Positions 1-10,552 of a stretch of DNA of 64,000 bases are shown here, piece after piece. Source of the DNA: Amphiura filiformis. Lineage: Eukaryota; Echinodermata; Ophiuroidea; Amphilepidida; Amphiuridae. The stretch is taken from NCBI RefSeq assembly GCF_039555335.1, contig NC_092644.1, positions 45,450,928 through 45,514,927 on the forward strand, written 5' to 3'. A program made the translations under genes and the position numbers. The notes under the pieces are model-generated. The model saw only the letters and a list, made by a program, of their open reading frames with translations, ran no database searches and was not told where the DNA came from. The stretch's first letter is position 1; each line of letters opens with the position of its first letter.

Positions 1-461
1 GGAAGTATATAATATTCCTTTGAATCATAATAAAATTGTTGATAAAGAAGTTGGAATATGTAGGGAATGGTCACTGAAAACACCTCCTTTGCTAAATTAC
101 ACACATTTCGTAATTATGACTCTCTACTGTATTTTTCTGAGTCAAATCTCGTTTTTGTTTCCTAATTTAAAAACACTACAAATATAACTTTTAAAGAAAT
201 ATTACAATGTTTGCAGCATGTTTTCTAAAGTGTTTTTGAATTTTATTAAAACGTTCTGTACCCTTTATAATATAACCTAGCATGTAAATGTTTTCTGTAA
301 AACTTGCGTTTGCTGAGTATAGGCCTATCCGAACGAATCAGAAAGATTATGATGTAACAATTTGAAACAACTCATTTCTGAATATTATTTATAATAAAAT
401 ACGCTTTTGCCGTGAGAAAAAAAAAAAAAAACAACAATTAAATACACTTAAAGAAAAAATC

Positions 462-547
462 GACCACCACGGGGACTCGAACCATTCACATCAATCAATA
501 GTCAAAAGATTATGAGTCGAAGGTCTAAGCCGTTGCGCCACGCTGTC
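462..547 (-). repeat. tRNA-like SINE head, class II-like (copy 1)
   Basis: Read on the minus strand this begins GACAGCGTGGCGCAACGG and ends with GGTTCGAGTCCC, so recognisable A-box and B-box promoter motifs sit about 50 bp apart with an extended variable region. The acceptor ends do not pair properly, so it is unlikely to make a working tRNA. It is best read as a tRNA-derived SINE head or tRNA pseudogene. Confidence 0.6.
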
Positions 548-1033
548 ATTTCGCAATCGAAGTAACCAGTTTTGGTCTTTTATAGTAGTCAAGTATCGGG
601 GAAAGTGTAAACCTGTATAGTGGAAATGGCAAAGTGCATCAGTTTACCATAATGACAAAATGGTCCAGAATCGACATTTTATGGTTTTTAGGCCGCATCT
701 CATGAAGCGTGACGTTCGTTTACCTTGGCTATACCAATTGAGAATGTTTGAATACAAAAGGAATGACAAATTGATCGCATTTATGACATTTGTTAACAGT
801 TTGCCATTTTGAATTGAAATAAATATCTATACGTATATATATTAATATCAATGCAGGGTAAACTGCTCAGTATGCACGTTATTCAATGCAGCAGTTTACC
901 ATTACAGATTACCATTATGGGTTTACACTTTACATCCTTTGACTATTCGTGTTTTAATTGCGTGAATCATCGCTAAATTATGCATTCATTATTTTCTATG
1001 CTTCTTTTTTTCTTTCTTTGTATTAAAAATAAC

Positions 1034-1035
1034 TA

Positions 1036-1071
<36 letters not shown>

Positions 1072-1175
1072 AAAAAAGAAAGAAAGAAAGAAAGAAAGAA
1101 AAAAAAAAAAAAAAAAAAAAAAAAATGAAAGAAAGAAAGAAAGAAAAATGAATGAATGAATGAATGAATGAATGC
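1034..1175. repeat. GAAA/GAAT microsatellite (copy 1)
   Basis: Runs of GAAA with an A-rich centre are followed by GAAT repeats. They create long F/S-rich open frames on the minus strand that are not genes. The same array in copy 2 (3955-4100) differs in length, as expected for a slipping microsatellite. Confidence 0.95.
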
Positions 1176-1276
1176 ATGCATGAACGAAAGACATTTGAAA
1201 TAAATAAAAACATGAACGTGGAAAAGGGTTGAAGTGACCGCTTATAGGTACAAATTGCAAGCAGCTTAATCACGAA

Positions 1277-1349
1277 GCTCCCGTGGTGAAGTGGCTAAGT
1301 CATAGGTCTTGTAAACATGAGGTCCTGGGTTCGATTCCTGGCGGTATTA
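1277..1349 (+). repeat. tRNA-Thr(TGT)-like SINE head (copy 1)
   Basis: The sequence has an A-box-like stretch (GTGGTGAAGTGG), an anticodon-loop-like CTTGTAAAC matching tRNA-Thr(UGU), and a clear B-box GGTTCGATTCC. The 5' GCTCCCG and 3' CGGTATT ends are not complementary, so the acceptor stem is broken. This points to a tRNA-derived repeat rather than a functional tRNA. Confidence 0.6.
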
Positions 1350-1929
1350 CTTTTCAGTTTCATTTATTATTTTCGACGGTGAACCCGGTGAAAATATTTG
1401 TTTGTCATAAGTACATGAAGTATACTTTTTGATTTATTTTTCTGTCTTTCTTTCTTCCTTTCTTTCTCTATGTTTGATTAATTAATTTAATTATTTCTTT
1501 CTTTCTTTCCCAAAAGCCCCCCAAATGAAATACTTTCCGATTTAAATGTGATCTTATAATAGTCCTACAAACCTCCTCCACCCTACCCCACATACATCCC
1601 ACGCCCAACACCTCGCACGCACCCCCCACATTATACACACACCCCATACACACAAATGAGAAGCACAAATCTGCTGAAGATAGTTGTTACATCATGTCAA
1701 AAACAAGTTAATGCTATCTACTGAAGATAGTCGTAGTTTATTATTTACTTCCTTACAATCTTAACGTACATGCGGTTTTAGTATTTAATTAAAACTCATT
1801 TTTCAGATTTCTAACGCTCGTTCACCTATCTGACAAGTGCTATGAAGGTGAACTTTAAATATTAATTTTGAAAATAAATTAAACAACTCGGAATCATGCA
1901 GCTTAGAGCCGTGATTCGATTTCTCGGTT

Positions 1930-2990
1930 TTGAGATATAGCATAAAAATGTCATTAAATGCGTGTATGTTAGGGTATGGGGTGTTTCAGTGTCCTCTCCC
2001 TGAACCAACCAATTTCTTTATCAACAATTGTATTATGATTCCTAAGTACATGGTCTGCTTCCAAATCCTGTGCAATATGAAGCTCATACAACATTCTGTT
2101 TTTGAATTATGGGACAAAGACGACATTTTAGAGCATTTTATAGCTATAATTGCGAAATGTGTGTATTTTAGCATAGGGGGTGATTACAGTGGCCACTTCC
2201 TAAATAAACCAATTTCTTTATCAACAATTTTGTTATGATTCCAAAGCATATAATCCACTCTCAAATCGTGTGTGATGTGAAGCTCATACGACATTCCGTT
2301 TTTGAGTTATGAGACAAAAACGAAATTTAGATGAAATATTTTGCATTCGGCAGAGACAATCTACGAAAAAAGTCCTTGGAACGCTTGGTACACTCTGTCG
2401 AAATATCGTGCAGAATTTCATATGATCATGGAAATGACGTATATTTTGCCTGGAAACAAGCATGACATCTACAACAATGATTTACCCTTCCCCTCTCACC
2501 ATCAATCAATGTTGGAACACATTGGGAAACCGCTGAAGACATTGGCATTTCTCAACATTGAACGGGGAGAGGGGTGAGAGTTTTCCGTTATTTACACGCA
2601 AGCGTTCCAAGACATATTTCGTTGATTGTCTCTACCGAATGCAAAATATTTCATATAAATTTCGTTTTTGTGTCATAACTCAAAAACGGAATGTCGTATG
2701 AGCTTCATATTGCACACGATTTGAGAGTGGATATTGGGCTTTGGAACCATAACAAAATTGTTGAATAAGAAATTGGTTTATTTAGAGAGTGGTCACTGAA
2801 ACCATCCCCTATGCTAAACTACACACGTTTCGTAATTATGGCTCTAAACTGCTCTAAAATATCATTTTTGTCCCATAACTTAAAAACAAAATGTTATATG
2901 AGCTTCATATTGCACACGATTTGGAAGTATATAATATTCCTTTGAATCATAATAAAATTGTTGATAAAGAAGTTGGAATATGTAGGAATG
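1930..2990. repeat. Satellite-like ~200-bp units in both orientations
   Basis: Units containing 'gagctcatacgacattccg' and 'tttgagttatgagacaaaa' occur twice in forward orientation (about 1960-2340) and again reverse-complemented (about 2625-2990). Together they form an inverted repeat around a ~260-bp centre. Bases 1-180 are another reversed unit. The block recurs in copy 2 (about 5190-5590), without the trailing inverted half. Short open frames here repeat with the units and are not genes. Confidence 0.8.
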
Positions 2991-3383
2991 GTCACTGAAA
3001 ACACCTCCTTTGCTAAATTACACACATTTCGTAATTATGACTCTCTACTGTATTTTTCTGAGTCAAATCTCGTTTTTGTTTCCTAATTCAAAAACACTAC
3101 AAATATAACTTTTAAAGAAATATTACAATGTTTGCAGCATGTTTTCTAAAGTGTTTTTGAATTTTATTAAAACGTTCTGTACCCTTTATAATATAACCTA
3201 GCATGTAAATGTTTTCTGTAAAACTTGCGTTTGCTGAGTATAGGCCTATCCGAACGAATCAGAAAGATTATGATGTAACAATTTGAAACAACTCATTTCT
3301 GAATATTATTTATAATAAAATACGCTTTTGCCGTGAGAAAAAAAAAAAGAAAACAACAATTAAATACACTTAAAGAAAAAATC

Positions 3384-3469
3384 GACCACCACGGGGACTC
3401 GAACCATTCACATCAATCAATAGTCAAAAGATTATGAGTCGAAGGTCTAAGCCGTTGCGCCACGCTGTC
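3384..3469 (-). repeat. tRNA-like SINE head, class II-like (copy 2)
   Basis: This is the duplicate of the unit at 462-547, with the same A-box and B-box motifs and the same poor acceptor pairing. Confidence 0.6.
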
Positions 3470-3956
3470 ATTTCGCAATCGAAGTAACCAGTTTTGGTCT
3501 TTTATAGTAGTCAAGTATCGGGGAAAGTGTAAACCTGTATAGTGGAAATGGCAAAGTGCATCAGTTTACCATAATGACAAAATGGTCCAGAATCGACATT
3601 TTATGGTTTTTAGGCCGCATCTCATGAAGCGTGACGTTCGTTTACCTTGGCTATACCAATTGAGAATGTTTGAATACAAAAGGAATGACAAATTGATCGC
3701 ATTTATGACATTTGTTAACAGTTTGCCATTTTGAATTGAAATAAATATCTATACGTATATATATTAATATCAATGCAGGGTAAACTGCTCAGTATGCACG
3801 TTATTCAATGCAGCAGTTTACCATTACAGATTACCATTATGGGTTTACACTTTACACCCTTTCCTATTCGTGTTTTAATTGCGTGAATCATCGCTAAATT
3901 ATGCATTCATTATTTTCTATGCTTCTTTTTTTCTTTCTTTGTATTAAAAATAACTA

Positions 3957-3988
<32 letters not shown>

Positions 3989-3992
3989 AAAA

Positions 3993-4028
<36 letters not shown>

Positions 4029-4201
4029 AAAAAAAAGAAAAAAAGAAAAATGAAAGAAAGAAAGAAAGAAAAATGAATGAATGAATGAATGAATGAATGC
4101 ATGCATGAACGAAAGACATTTGAAATAAATAAAAACATGAACGTGGAAAAGGGTTGAAGTGACCGCTTATAGGTACAAATTGCAAGCAGCTTAATCACGA
4201 A

Positions 4202-4275
4202 GCTCCCGTGGCGAAGTGGTTAAGTCATAGGTCTTGTAAACATGAGGTCCTGGGTTCGATTCCCTGGCGGTATTA
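4202..4275 (+). repeat. tRNA-Thr(TGT)-like SINE head (copy 2)
   Basis: This is the duplicate of the unit at 1277-1349. It has a few substitutions in the D-arm region (GTGGCGAAGTGGTTAAG, closer to a normal tRNA D-arm) and one extra C after the B-box. The acceptor stem is still unpaired. Confidence 0.6.
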
Positions 4276-4757
4276 CTTTTTCAGTTTCATTTATTATTTG
4301 CGACGGTGAACCCGGTGAAAATATTTGTTTGTCATAAGTACATGAAGTATACTTTTTTTGATTTATTTTTTCTGTCTTTCTTTCTTCCTTTCTTTCTCTA
4401 TGTTTGATTAATTAATTTAATTATTTCTTTCTTTCTTTCCCAAAAGCCCCCAAATGAAATACTTTCCGATTTAAATGTGATCTTATAATAGTCCTACAAA
4501 CCTCCTCCACCCTACCCCACATACATCCCACGCCCAACACCTCGCACGCACCCCCACATTATACACACACCCCATACACACAAATGAGAAGCACAAATCT
4601 GCTGAAGATAGTTGTTACATCATGTCAAAAACAAGTTAATGCTATCTACTGAAGATAGTCGTAGTTTATTATTTACTTCCTTACAATATTAACGTACATG
4701 CGGTTTTAGTATTTAATTAAAACTCATTTTTCAGATTTCTAACGCTCGTTCACCTAT

Positions 4758-5073
4758 TAGACCAAAATGCATGGTATTTATATATGTCCAGAAAATGAAT
4801 TCCGTGGTCCACTTGCTGGGTGTACTTGGAAACCACATTAATCAATGGACAAAATGAGTACAATTAGCAGTGTAAAAATCCCTAAAGAAAAAAACGGCCA
4901 ATTCGAACGATATCGGGCTTTTTAATAATATGATGGAAATTCTTTTTTTCAAGGAGCACCGGTATTAAAAATATTACTAAATATTACTGCTTCTACAAAA
5001 AACATAGAAAAAATAAATTATTGTTCTTTATAATATATTTTATCAATAATTACAGTATTTTTGGTGGTGGTGG
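4758..5073. other. Segment present only in the second tandem copy
   Basis: This ~316-bp AT-rich segment interrupts the otherwise collinear second copy between 'cgttcacctat' and 'tatgaaggtgaac'. I found no terminal inverted repeats or target duplication. It could be an insertion in copy 2, or ancestral sequence replaced by an 11-bp filler in copy 1. Confidence 0.7.
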
Positions 5074-5863
5074 TATGAAGGTGAACTTTAAATATTAATT
5101 TTGAAAATAAATTAAACAACTCGGAATCATGCAGCTTAGAGCCGTGATTCGATTTCTCGGTTTTGAGATATAGCATAAAAATGTCATTAAATGCGTGTAT
5201 GTTAGGGTATGGGGTGTTTCAGTGTCCACTCCCTGAACCAACCAATTTCTTTATCAACAATTGTATTATGATTCCTAAGTACATGGTCTGCTTCCAAATC
5301 CTGTGCAATATGAAGCTCATACAACATTCTGTTTTTGAATTATGGGACAAAGACGACATTTTAGAGCATTTTATAGCTATAATTGCGAAATGTGTGTATT
5401 TTAGCATAGGGGGTGATTACAGTGGCCACTTCCTAAATAAACCAATTTCTTTATCAACAATTTTGTTATGATTCCAAAGCATATAATCCACTCTCAAATC
5501 GTGTGTGATGTGAAGCTCATACGACATTCCGTTTTTGAGTTATGAGACAAAAACGAAATTTAGATGAAATATTTTGCATTCGGCAGAGACAATCTACGAA
5601 AAAAGTCCTTGGAACGCTTGGTACACTCTGTCGAAATATCGTGCAGAATTTCATATGATCATGGAAATGACGTATATTTTGCCTGGAAACAAGCATGACA
5701 TCTACAACAATGATTTACCCTTCCCCTCTCACCATCAATCAATGTTGGAACACATTGGGAAACCGCTGAAGTCATTGGCATTTCTCAACATTGAACGGGG
5801 GAGAGGGGGTGAGAGTTTTCCGTTATTTACACGCAAGCGTTCCAAGACATATTTCGTTGATTG

Positions 5864-6281
5864 TAGGCCTATATGTAAACGCAAAACCAGGAAGTTTTGA
5901 AACTGTTATTATTACTATTAGGAATTTAGCTTTGGTTCAACTGGGGAGCACGAGACGTAGAAAGGGTGCTGATCAGTTTGGAACACTTGTATGAAATATT
6001 TGTTGTCATATTACCGTTGTTTTAGGAAGTGGACGATATCAGGTAGGTCTACAATTGGACATAATTCAAAGTCATTGGTGATTGGTCTATACTGGGAATG
6101 ACCCTTTACGACATATGACCTGTAGCCATTGCATATGTGCAAGTAATGCCATTGTGGTATGAAGTGACATGAGCGAAACAATTTATTTTAAAATAATGCA
6201 TAGGCCTATAAATAATTTTTAAATGTTCTCAATATTCTTATTAGGTTTCGAAGCAAGAAAGTGCTAATATCGCTACTGAGC
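5864..6281. other. Spacer upstream of the GPCR, nothing recognised
   Basis: This is the 418-bp stretch after the tandem duplication ends. It holds two TAGGCCTA octamers and AT-rich sequence. I see no convincing exon, promoter or repeat. Confidence 0.6.
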
Positions 6282-7383
6282 ATGCTGAGTGACAACATGA
6301 TAACAAGCGAAATGACATGGGCGTCGAATACATCAAATTCGGCAAAATCCGAAAATTCTTTACCGGATTCACAGCTTCTGATTTTACACACTTACATCGC
6401 ACTAACGATATTTATGTCTTTGGTTGGAACTGCAGGAAACATTCTTGTCATTTTAGCCGTGTTAACCTCAAAGAAACTTCGCGTCTTGCAAAATGTCTTC
6501 ATAGTCAATCTAGCCGTAGCGGATCTTCTAGTCACTGCACTGGTGAATCCTTCGCCGTCGTGGGTGCCTTAGACATGGGAAAACTCTTCTACCGTCTGCC
6601 AGCATTCTGTGAATTTCTTGCAACCATGTGTGTCATCAGCTTCTGTGTTTCCATCTGGAGTATAAGCGCTGTTTCCCTAAATCGGTATTTCTACATATGC
6701 CATCGAGTGATTTATACAAAGATATACAACCAATACACCGTTACCTTTATGGTAATTGCGGTGTGGTTTATTGCCTTTCTAAGATTTACCAAACTACCTA
6801 GGATGGGGAGATCATATATTTGATACTCGTAATTTTCTTTGTAACTATGACTACTCGTACAATTTCTCTTACACTCTAGGTTATTTGATCGTATTTGATT
6901 GCATAGTGCCAGTTTGCATACTTTGCTATTCATACGTCCAAATTTTCATGAAATTCCGAGGTACAAATCGTCGACTGCAACAACATGCCACAAATCCATC
7001 GGCAAGTCAAGGCGATAAACGTCTTCTAAAACAGTTGCCATCATTTGTACTGTGTTCTTGGGAATGTGGGTACCGTACATTATAAACGTCGTCTTTGATT
7101 TAGGCGATCATTTCTGGTGGTTTATCTTGGCTACGTTCATGGCATTCACCAATAGTTTTGTTAATTTTTGATCTACGCCACGCACAAGAACTTCCGAAAA
7201 GCCTATTGCAAGATATGGAAGCGATTTGCACGCAGATGCGATTGCTTGGTGACAAAAAGTGCAACAATTACGACAAGATGGAAGAAGCCGGGACCTGATG
7301 CAAATGTTGAAATGACTGAATCGTTGAGAAAAACGAATGGCGAGTCATCAATAACCTCAAATATCGCTCCTGGCGTTAATTGA
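6282..7383 (+). pseudogene. Melatonin-receptor-like class A GPCR, frameshifted
   Basis: A single-exon rhodopsin-family receptor can be followed across three reading frames. From ATG 6282: an N-terminus with an NTS glycosylation site, TM1 with the GN motif (about residues 52-53), TM2 with LAVAD (D81), a TM3 cysteine (about 110), NRY in place of DRY followed by FYICH, a WGDH second loop, TM6 and TM7. The C-terminal tail follows NFLIY, a variant of NPxxY, and ends at the stop at 7383. NRYxYICH and an atypical NPxxY are hallmarks of melatonin receptors, so a melatonin-like receptor or an invertebrate orphan relative is most likely. Frame changes fall near 6560, 6780, 7029 and 7165. The last two lie beside A or T runs. 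It is either a young pseudogene or a good gene with assembly indels. The real start could also be ATG 6297 or 6312. Confidence 0.8.
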
Positions 7384-7701
7384 CAATATCACAAGAGTTT
7401 ACAGAGTACATTACTTAGGCAGCTAAGAAGTGATTTGGAATATGTAAATTCACAATCTTGCAAAACTATTCAGTACGCGTTGAAATTATAGCAAACTTCC
7501 ATAAAAAATATTCGTCAATCTGGTATGAAAAACAAATATATTAGGACTCCATACTAGTTCTTCCAGATTATTTTAATGGACCAGAACAGCTCTACCCTAT
7601 GACCTGCTCCATCTCGCCTTAACAAAATTATATTGAAATACGAGTAGATTGCCAAATTAGAACGTTTATGGGTCCGGCATTTATTTCTAAATAGTCCCTC
7701 C
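7384..7701. other. Spacer between convergent genes, nothing recognised
   Basis: These 318 bp separate the 3' ends of the GPCR (plus strand) and the 331-aa membrane protein (minus strand). The stretch presumably holds both 3' untranslated regions. No repeat or exon was seen. Confidence 0.5.
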
Positions 7702-8697
7702 TTATTTGCATTCCACATTAGGCGAGCAGTCCGACTTGTCTTGTTGTCTTACTTTTATACAAGACTTTCCTATCTTAATTATCACTAACAGTACCAGAAC
7801 AATCTGACAGACGCCTAAAAGAACAGTATTTGTAGTTGTATATTCTGTTTTAGAAGCATCGTACTCATGAACAACTGCTTCTTCGTCCAATGTGTGATGA
7901 TCTTCAAAGTGTTCATACTGGTTTCTGGTGGTGAATTCGGCAGTGTTGAATAGCAAGTTCAAACCCGATTGTTTCAAGGCAGTTATCGTGTTGCTTGCCG
8001 ACTCGAAGACGTTGAAAACGAGAGATAATACCAAAGATGATATCAATCCAGTAAAATGTACTAATAAACTGAAAACGCTCATTATTACGTGAGTTATTAA
8101 ATAAAGTGCAAAAAGAATTGTAAAACGCATAAGAAAGAGGATGATGATCACGAAGAGAAAACAGTATCTCTTCACTGCACTGTGGTTATTCACCGTGCCA
8201 TTGTCATTGTCAATGAAAGTTGATATGACATCTTTGAGGATCTTTGTTAGTATCACCGTCGTCAGAACTACGAGGCAGCTTTCAACAATTGTACATATTG
8301 GTATTAAAGCAGAGTAGGATGAGCAACCTGAGTTTGTTTCAAAATGAGTATTAAACAGCAGCGAGGTAACATAACCAAAGTAATCCTCAGTTATACATCT
8401 GCCAAGCAATATCCCCGCATAAAGTTCTTTCAGTGTTAAAATACTGGCTTGAATCACAACATAACTCACTAAAATGCACACGATGACTCCAAAATATGCG
8501 GTACTGTGTTTGATAGCAGATATAAGCCGCAACACCTGGTTGAAGGGTTGTAGAAACGTGAAATATGACACGATGTATTGTGCGACAAAGTGAATGATTT
8601 GAAGAGGAAGTGTACCAGTTATAATGGCAAATATTACATCAACTGTCAGCCCAAACAAGCCAAATAGATATTTAGACAAAGCCAGAAAGGAAGCCAT
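7702..8697 (-). CDS. Uncharacterised multi-pass membrane protein, 331 aa
   Basis: This is an uninterrupted single-exon frame from an ATG to a stop, and long for such AT-rich DNA. Hydrophobic stretches at roughly residues 8-30, 34-52, 66-86, 127-151, 177-203, 205-230 and 293-312 suggest six or seven membrane segments. Between the last two lies an acidic, hydrophilic region (about 250-285) rich in His, Glu and Asp. The C-terminal tail after the last segment is short, basic then acidic, with three cysteines. There are NGT and NHS glycosylation-type sites in a loop near 165-172. I do not recognise a family, and it lacks GPCR signature motifs. It lies tail-to-tail with the GPCR. Whether it is expressed, or is one exon of a larger gene, cannot be told from sequence. 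Confidence 0.6.
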   Translation of the reverse strand: MASFLALSKYLFGLFGLTVDVIFAIITGTLPLQIIHFVAQYIVSYFTFLQPFNQVLRLISAIKHSTAYFGVIVCILVSYVVIQASILTLKELYAGILLGRCITEDYFGYVTSLLFNTHFETNSGCSSYSALIPICTIVESCLVVLTTVILTKILKDVISTFIDNDNGTVNNHSAVKRYCFLFVIIILFLMRFTILFALYLITHVIMSVFSLLVHFTGLISSLVLSLVFNVFESASNTITALKQSGLNLLFNTAEFTTRNQYEHFEDHHTLDEEAVVHEYDASKTEYTTTNTVLLGVCQIVLVLLVIIKIGKSCIKVRQQDKSDCSPNVECK

Positions 8698-9687
8698 GTT
8701 TTCTAGCTTATTGGTAGTTGCACGGCACTATCGCATGACAGATAAGGTATAGGGCAAAGGGTCAAACTCAAACGCATTACATCATATCCTGATTTAAATA
8801 TAGATTTATCGATGAGACAATATAATGCGAGATCGCTATTAGCGCCAAAATGTATAAAATAACAATGAATGAAAAAAACCCAGAAAATCATGGATGGCCG
8901 ATAGCTTCAAAAGACGCTTAAATGATAATGCGCCTGACCTTGGACGTCCAAAATGCAATCTTAAGCTGAAATAATACTCGATCGCTCGTCGCCTTTGCAT
9001 TTACTTTATTGATCCCGGCAATAGTAGCGATTGCAGACGACAATTGAAATATTCTAAATGCCACAAAATACATTTTTAGAACATCCATTGCTGTCAATAA
9101 TTATTCCGTTGAATAAAAACTAAAAACTTTCTTTTAATTTGAAAGCATAATAATCCTAATGAGACAAAACATGTGAGACAAGTATAATTATGTTTTCTAT
9201 ACATTGGTGGTTTCTTAAACTTTATTTATCAGCGGGGGTTACAATTAACAAGACCATGCTTAATTCTTAACTTATCATTGTTACCAAGGGATTAAACATA
9301 GATACTCAATTAAGAATGGTTGCCCTAAAATATAAGTCTTCTCTTCCCATTCACCTATGATAATATCATACAGGCATTATTCAGAATTTACTTTTTCTGG
9401 GAAGGGAGGGGGGACATCAGAAATGTGAACCTTTTTTTTAGGGGGGGGGGTTAAAAGGGTTGCATGATAAAAAGAAAAACAGTGGAGTTAAAAGTGGTCA
9501 GCGTGTGCCTTTTCGAAACATTTTTACTCAAAAAAGTGGACCGTTTTCCTGTTCTAAGCCTCTTTGTGCATATTGTAATGTACGGTTACTGTAAATTGTA
9601 TTATTTTGATGGCTTTCCTTAAGGTGCGTCTCATCCAGCACCCCATCTCTACGTCACATCTAATAATGATATACATTATAGCTATTA
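8698..9687. other. Intergenic DNA with a G run
   Basis: About 1 kb without a recognisable gene. It contains a run of ten G at about 9441-9450 and ordinary AT-rich sequence. Confidence 0.5.
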
Positions 9688-10066
9688 TATACTAAGCCAA
9701 AAAAGAAACTTATCATTTTTCACAAGGTCATATCTTAAAATCCTGTACATGAAAATGAATCCAAATTACACACAGGATTACTTAAATACTCTACTCTAAA
9801 CACATGTCAGTAACCAAACAGTTGTCCAACTGACTCAAGAGCAAAATGCACTGATGACATGGAACAAAAATAATTTCTTGTGCTGGTTGCCAATTATTGG
9901 GATGTGAATGTGGTCCAGGAAGCTGTTCCATGTCAGTCCATTTTGCTGTTGCGTTAGTTAGACAACTGCTTGGTTACTGACATGTGTTTAGAGTAGAGTA
10001 TTGAAGTAATCCTGTGTGTAATTTTGGTTCATTTTCATGCACAGTTTCTTTTTTGGCTTAGTGTAT
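9688..10066. mobile_element. Palindromic MITE, TA-flanked, mariner-type ends
   Basis: The ends are ACTAAGCCAAAAAAGAAAC and its reverse complement, next to TA dinucleotides. The inverted arms continue inward for more than 120 bp with small differences, including an ACACATGTCAGTAACCAA motif on both sides. About 380 bp long with no coding capacity, it is a Tc1/mariner-type MITE by its TA target and structure. Confidence 0.8.
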
Positions 10067-10552
10067 AATGTCTAAACTGTAAAAAACATGGCGCCTTGGC
10101 AAGTCTGCAATAGTATCTTGTATATAGATTTGTTGGGAGAAGCCTTCTTCTCCTTGTTCTTTATCTCAAATTATGTCTCTTCTTTCTTTTGTTTCCATCT
10201 AGCATAGGATTGTTTTTTAGCTTGGCTTAAGCATTTGACTTTAGCCTGATCCCAACAGCGTAAATTTACAAACGAGTCATGGCACATTTGTCTGAACAAA
10301 AGACACAAACCAAGACGCGTCTCAAAACTGGCTTCAGATAACGCATGTCTATATTGCAAGACACTATTGCTAAGACACTGTGCTTACATTATACAGGTCT
10401 TCAAAATTACTGACTTCCATTACTTAAGGCCAAAATTTTTAAATCCTGAAACCATTATTTTACTGCCCTTGGCACAACCACACAAATTATTTAATTTTCT
10501 CTTCTGAATTATAAGAATTATAAAGTTTTACACACCAAAACTGTACTGCTTA

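Larger units (their letters stand above)
1..5863. repeat. Tandem duplication of a ~2.9 kb segment
   Basis: Bases 1-2626 reappear almost unchanged at about 2923-5863 in the same orientation. Differences are scattered substitutions, changes in A- and GAAA-run length, and one large indel: copy 2 has about 316 bp at 4758-5073 where copy 1 has about 11 bp. Each copy holds the same ordered content: a minus-strand tRNA-like unit, a GAAA/GAAT microsatellite, a plus-strand tRNA-like unit and a block of ~200-bp satellite-like units. Copy 1 probably extends left of the window. A recent segmental duplication or a haplotype-duplication artefact of assembly would both look like this. Confidence 0.95.

Noticed and set aside
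989..1273. Long F/S-rich open frames over GAAA tracts (also 3910-4198, 31201-31638, 61414-61812)
   Set aside because: They are translations of microsatellites, change length between duplicate copies and have no normal protein composition.
1277..1349. Functional tRNA-Thr gene (and duplicate at 4202-4275)
   Set aside because: The acceptor ends do not pair and the units sit in a repeat. Better read as tRNA-derived SINE.
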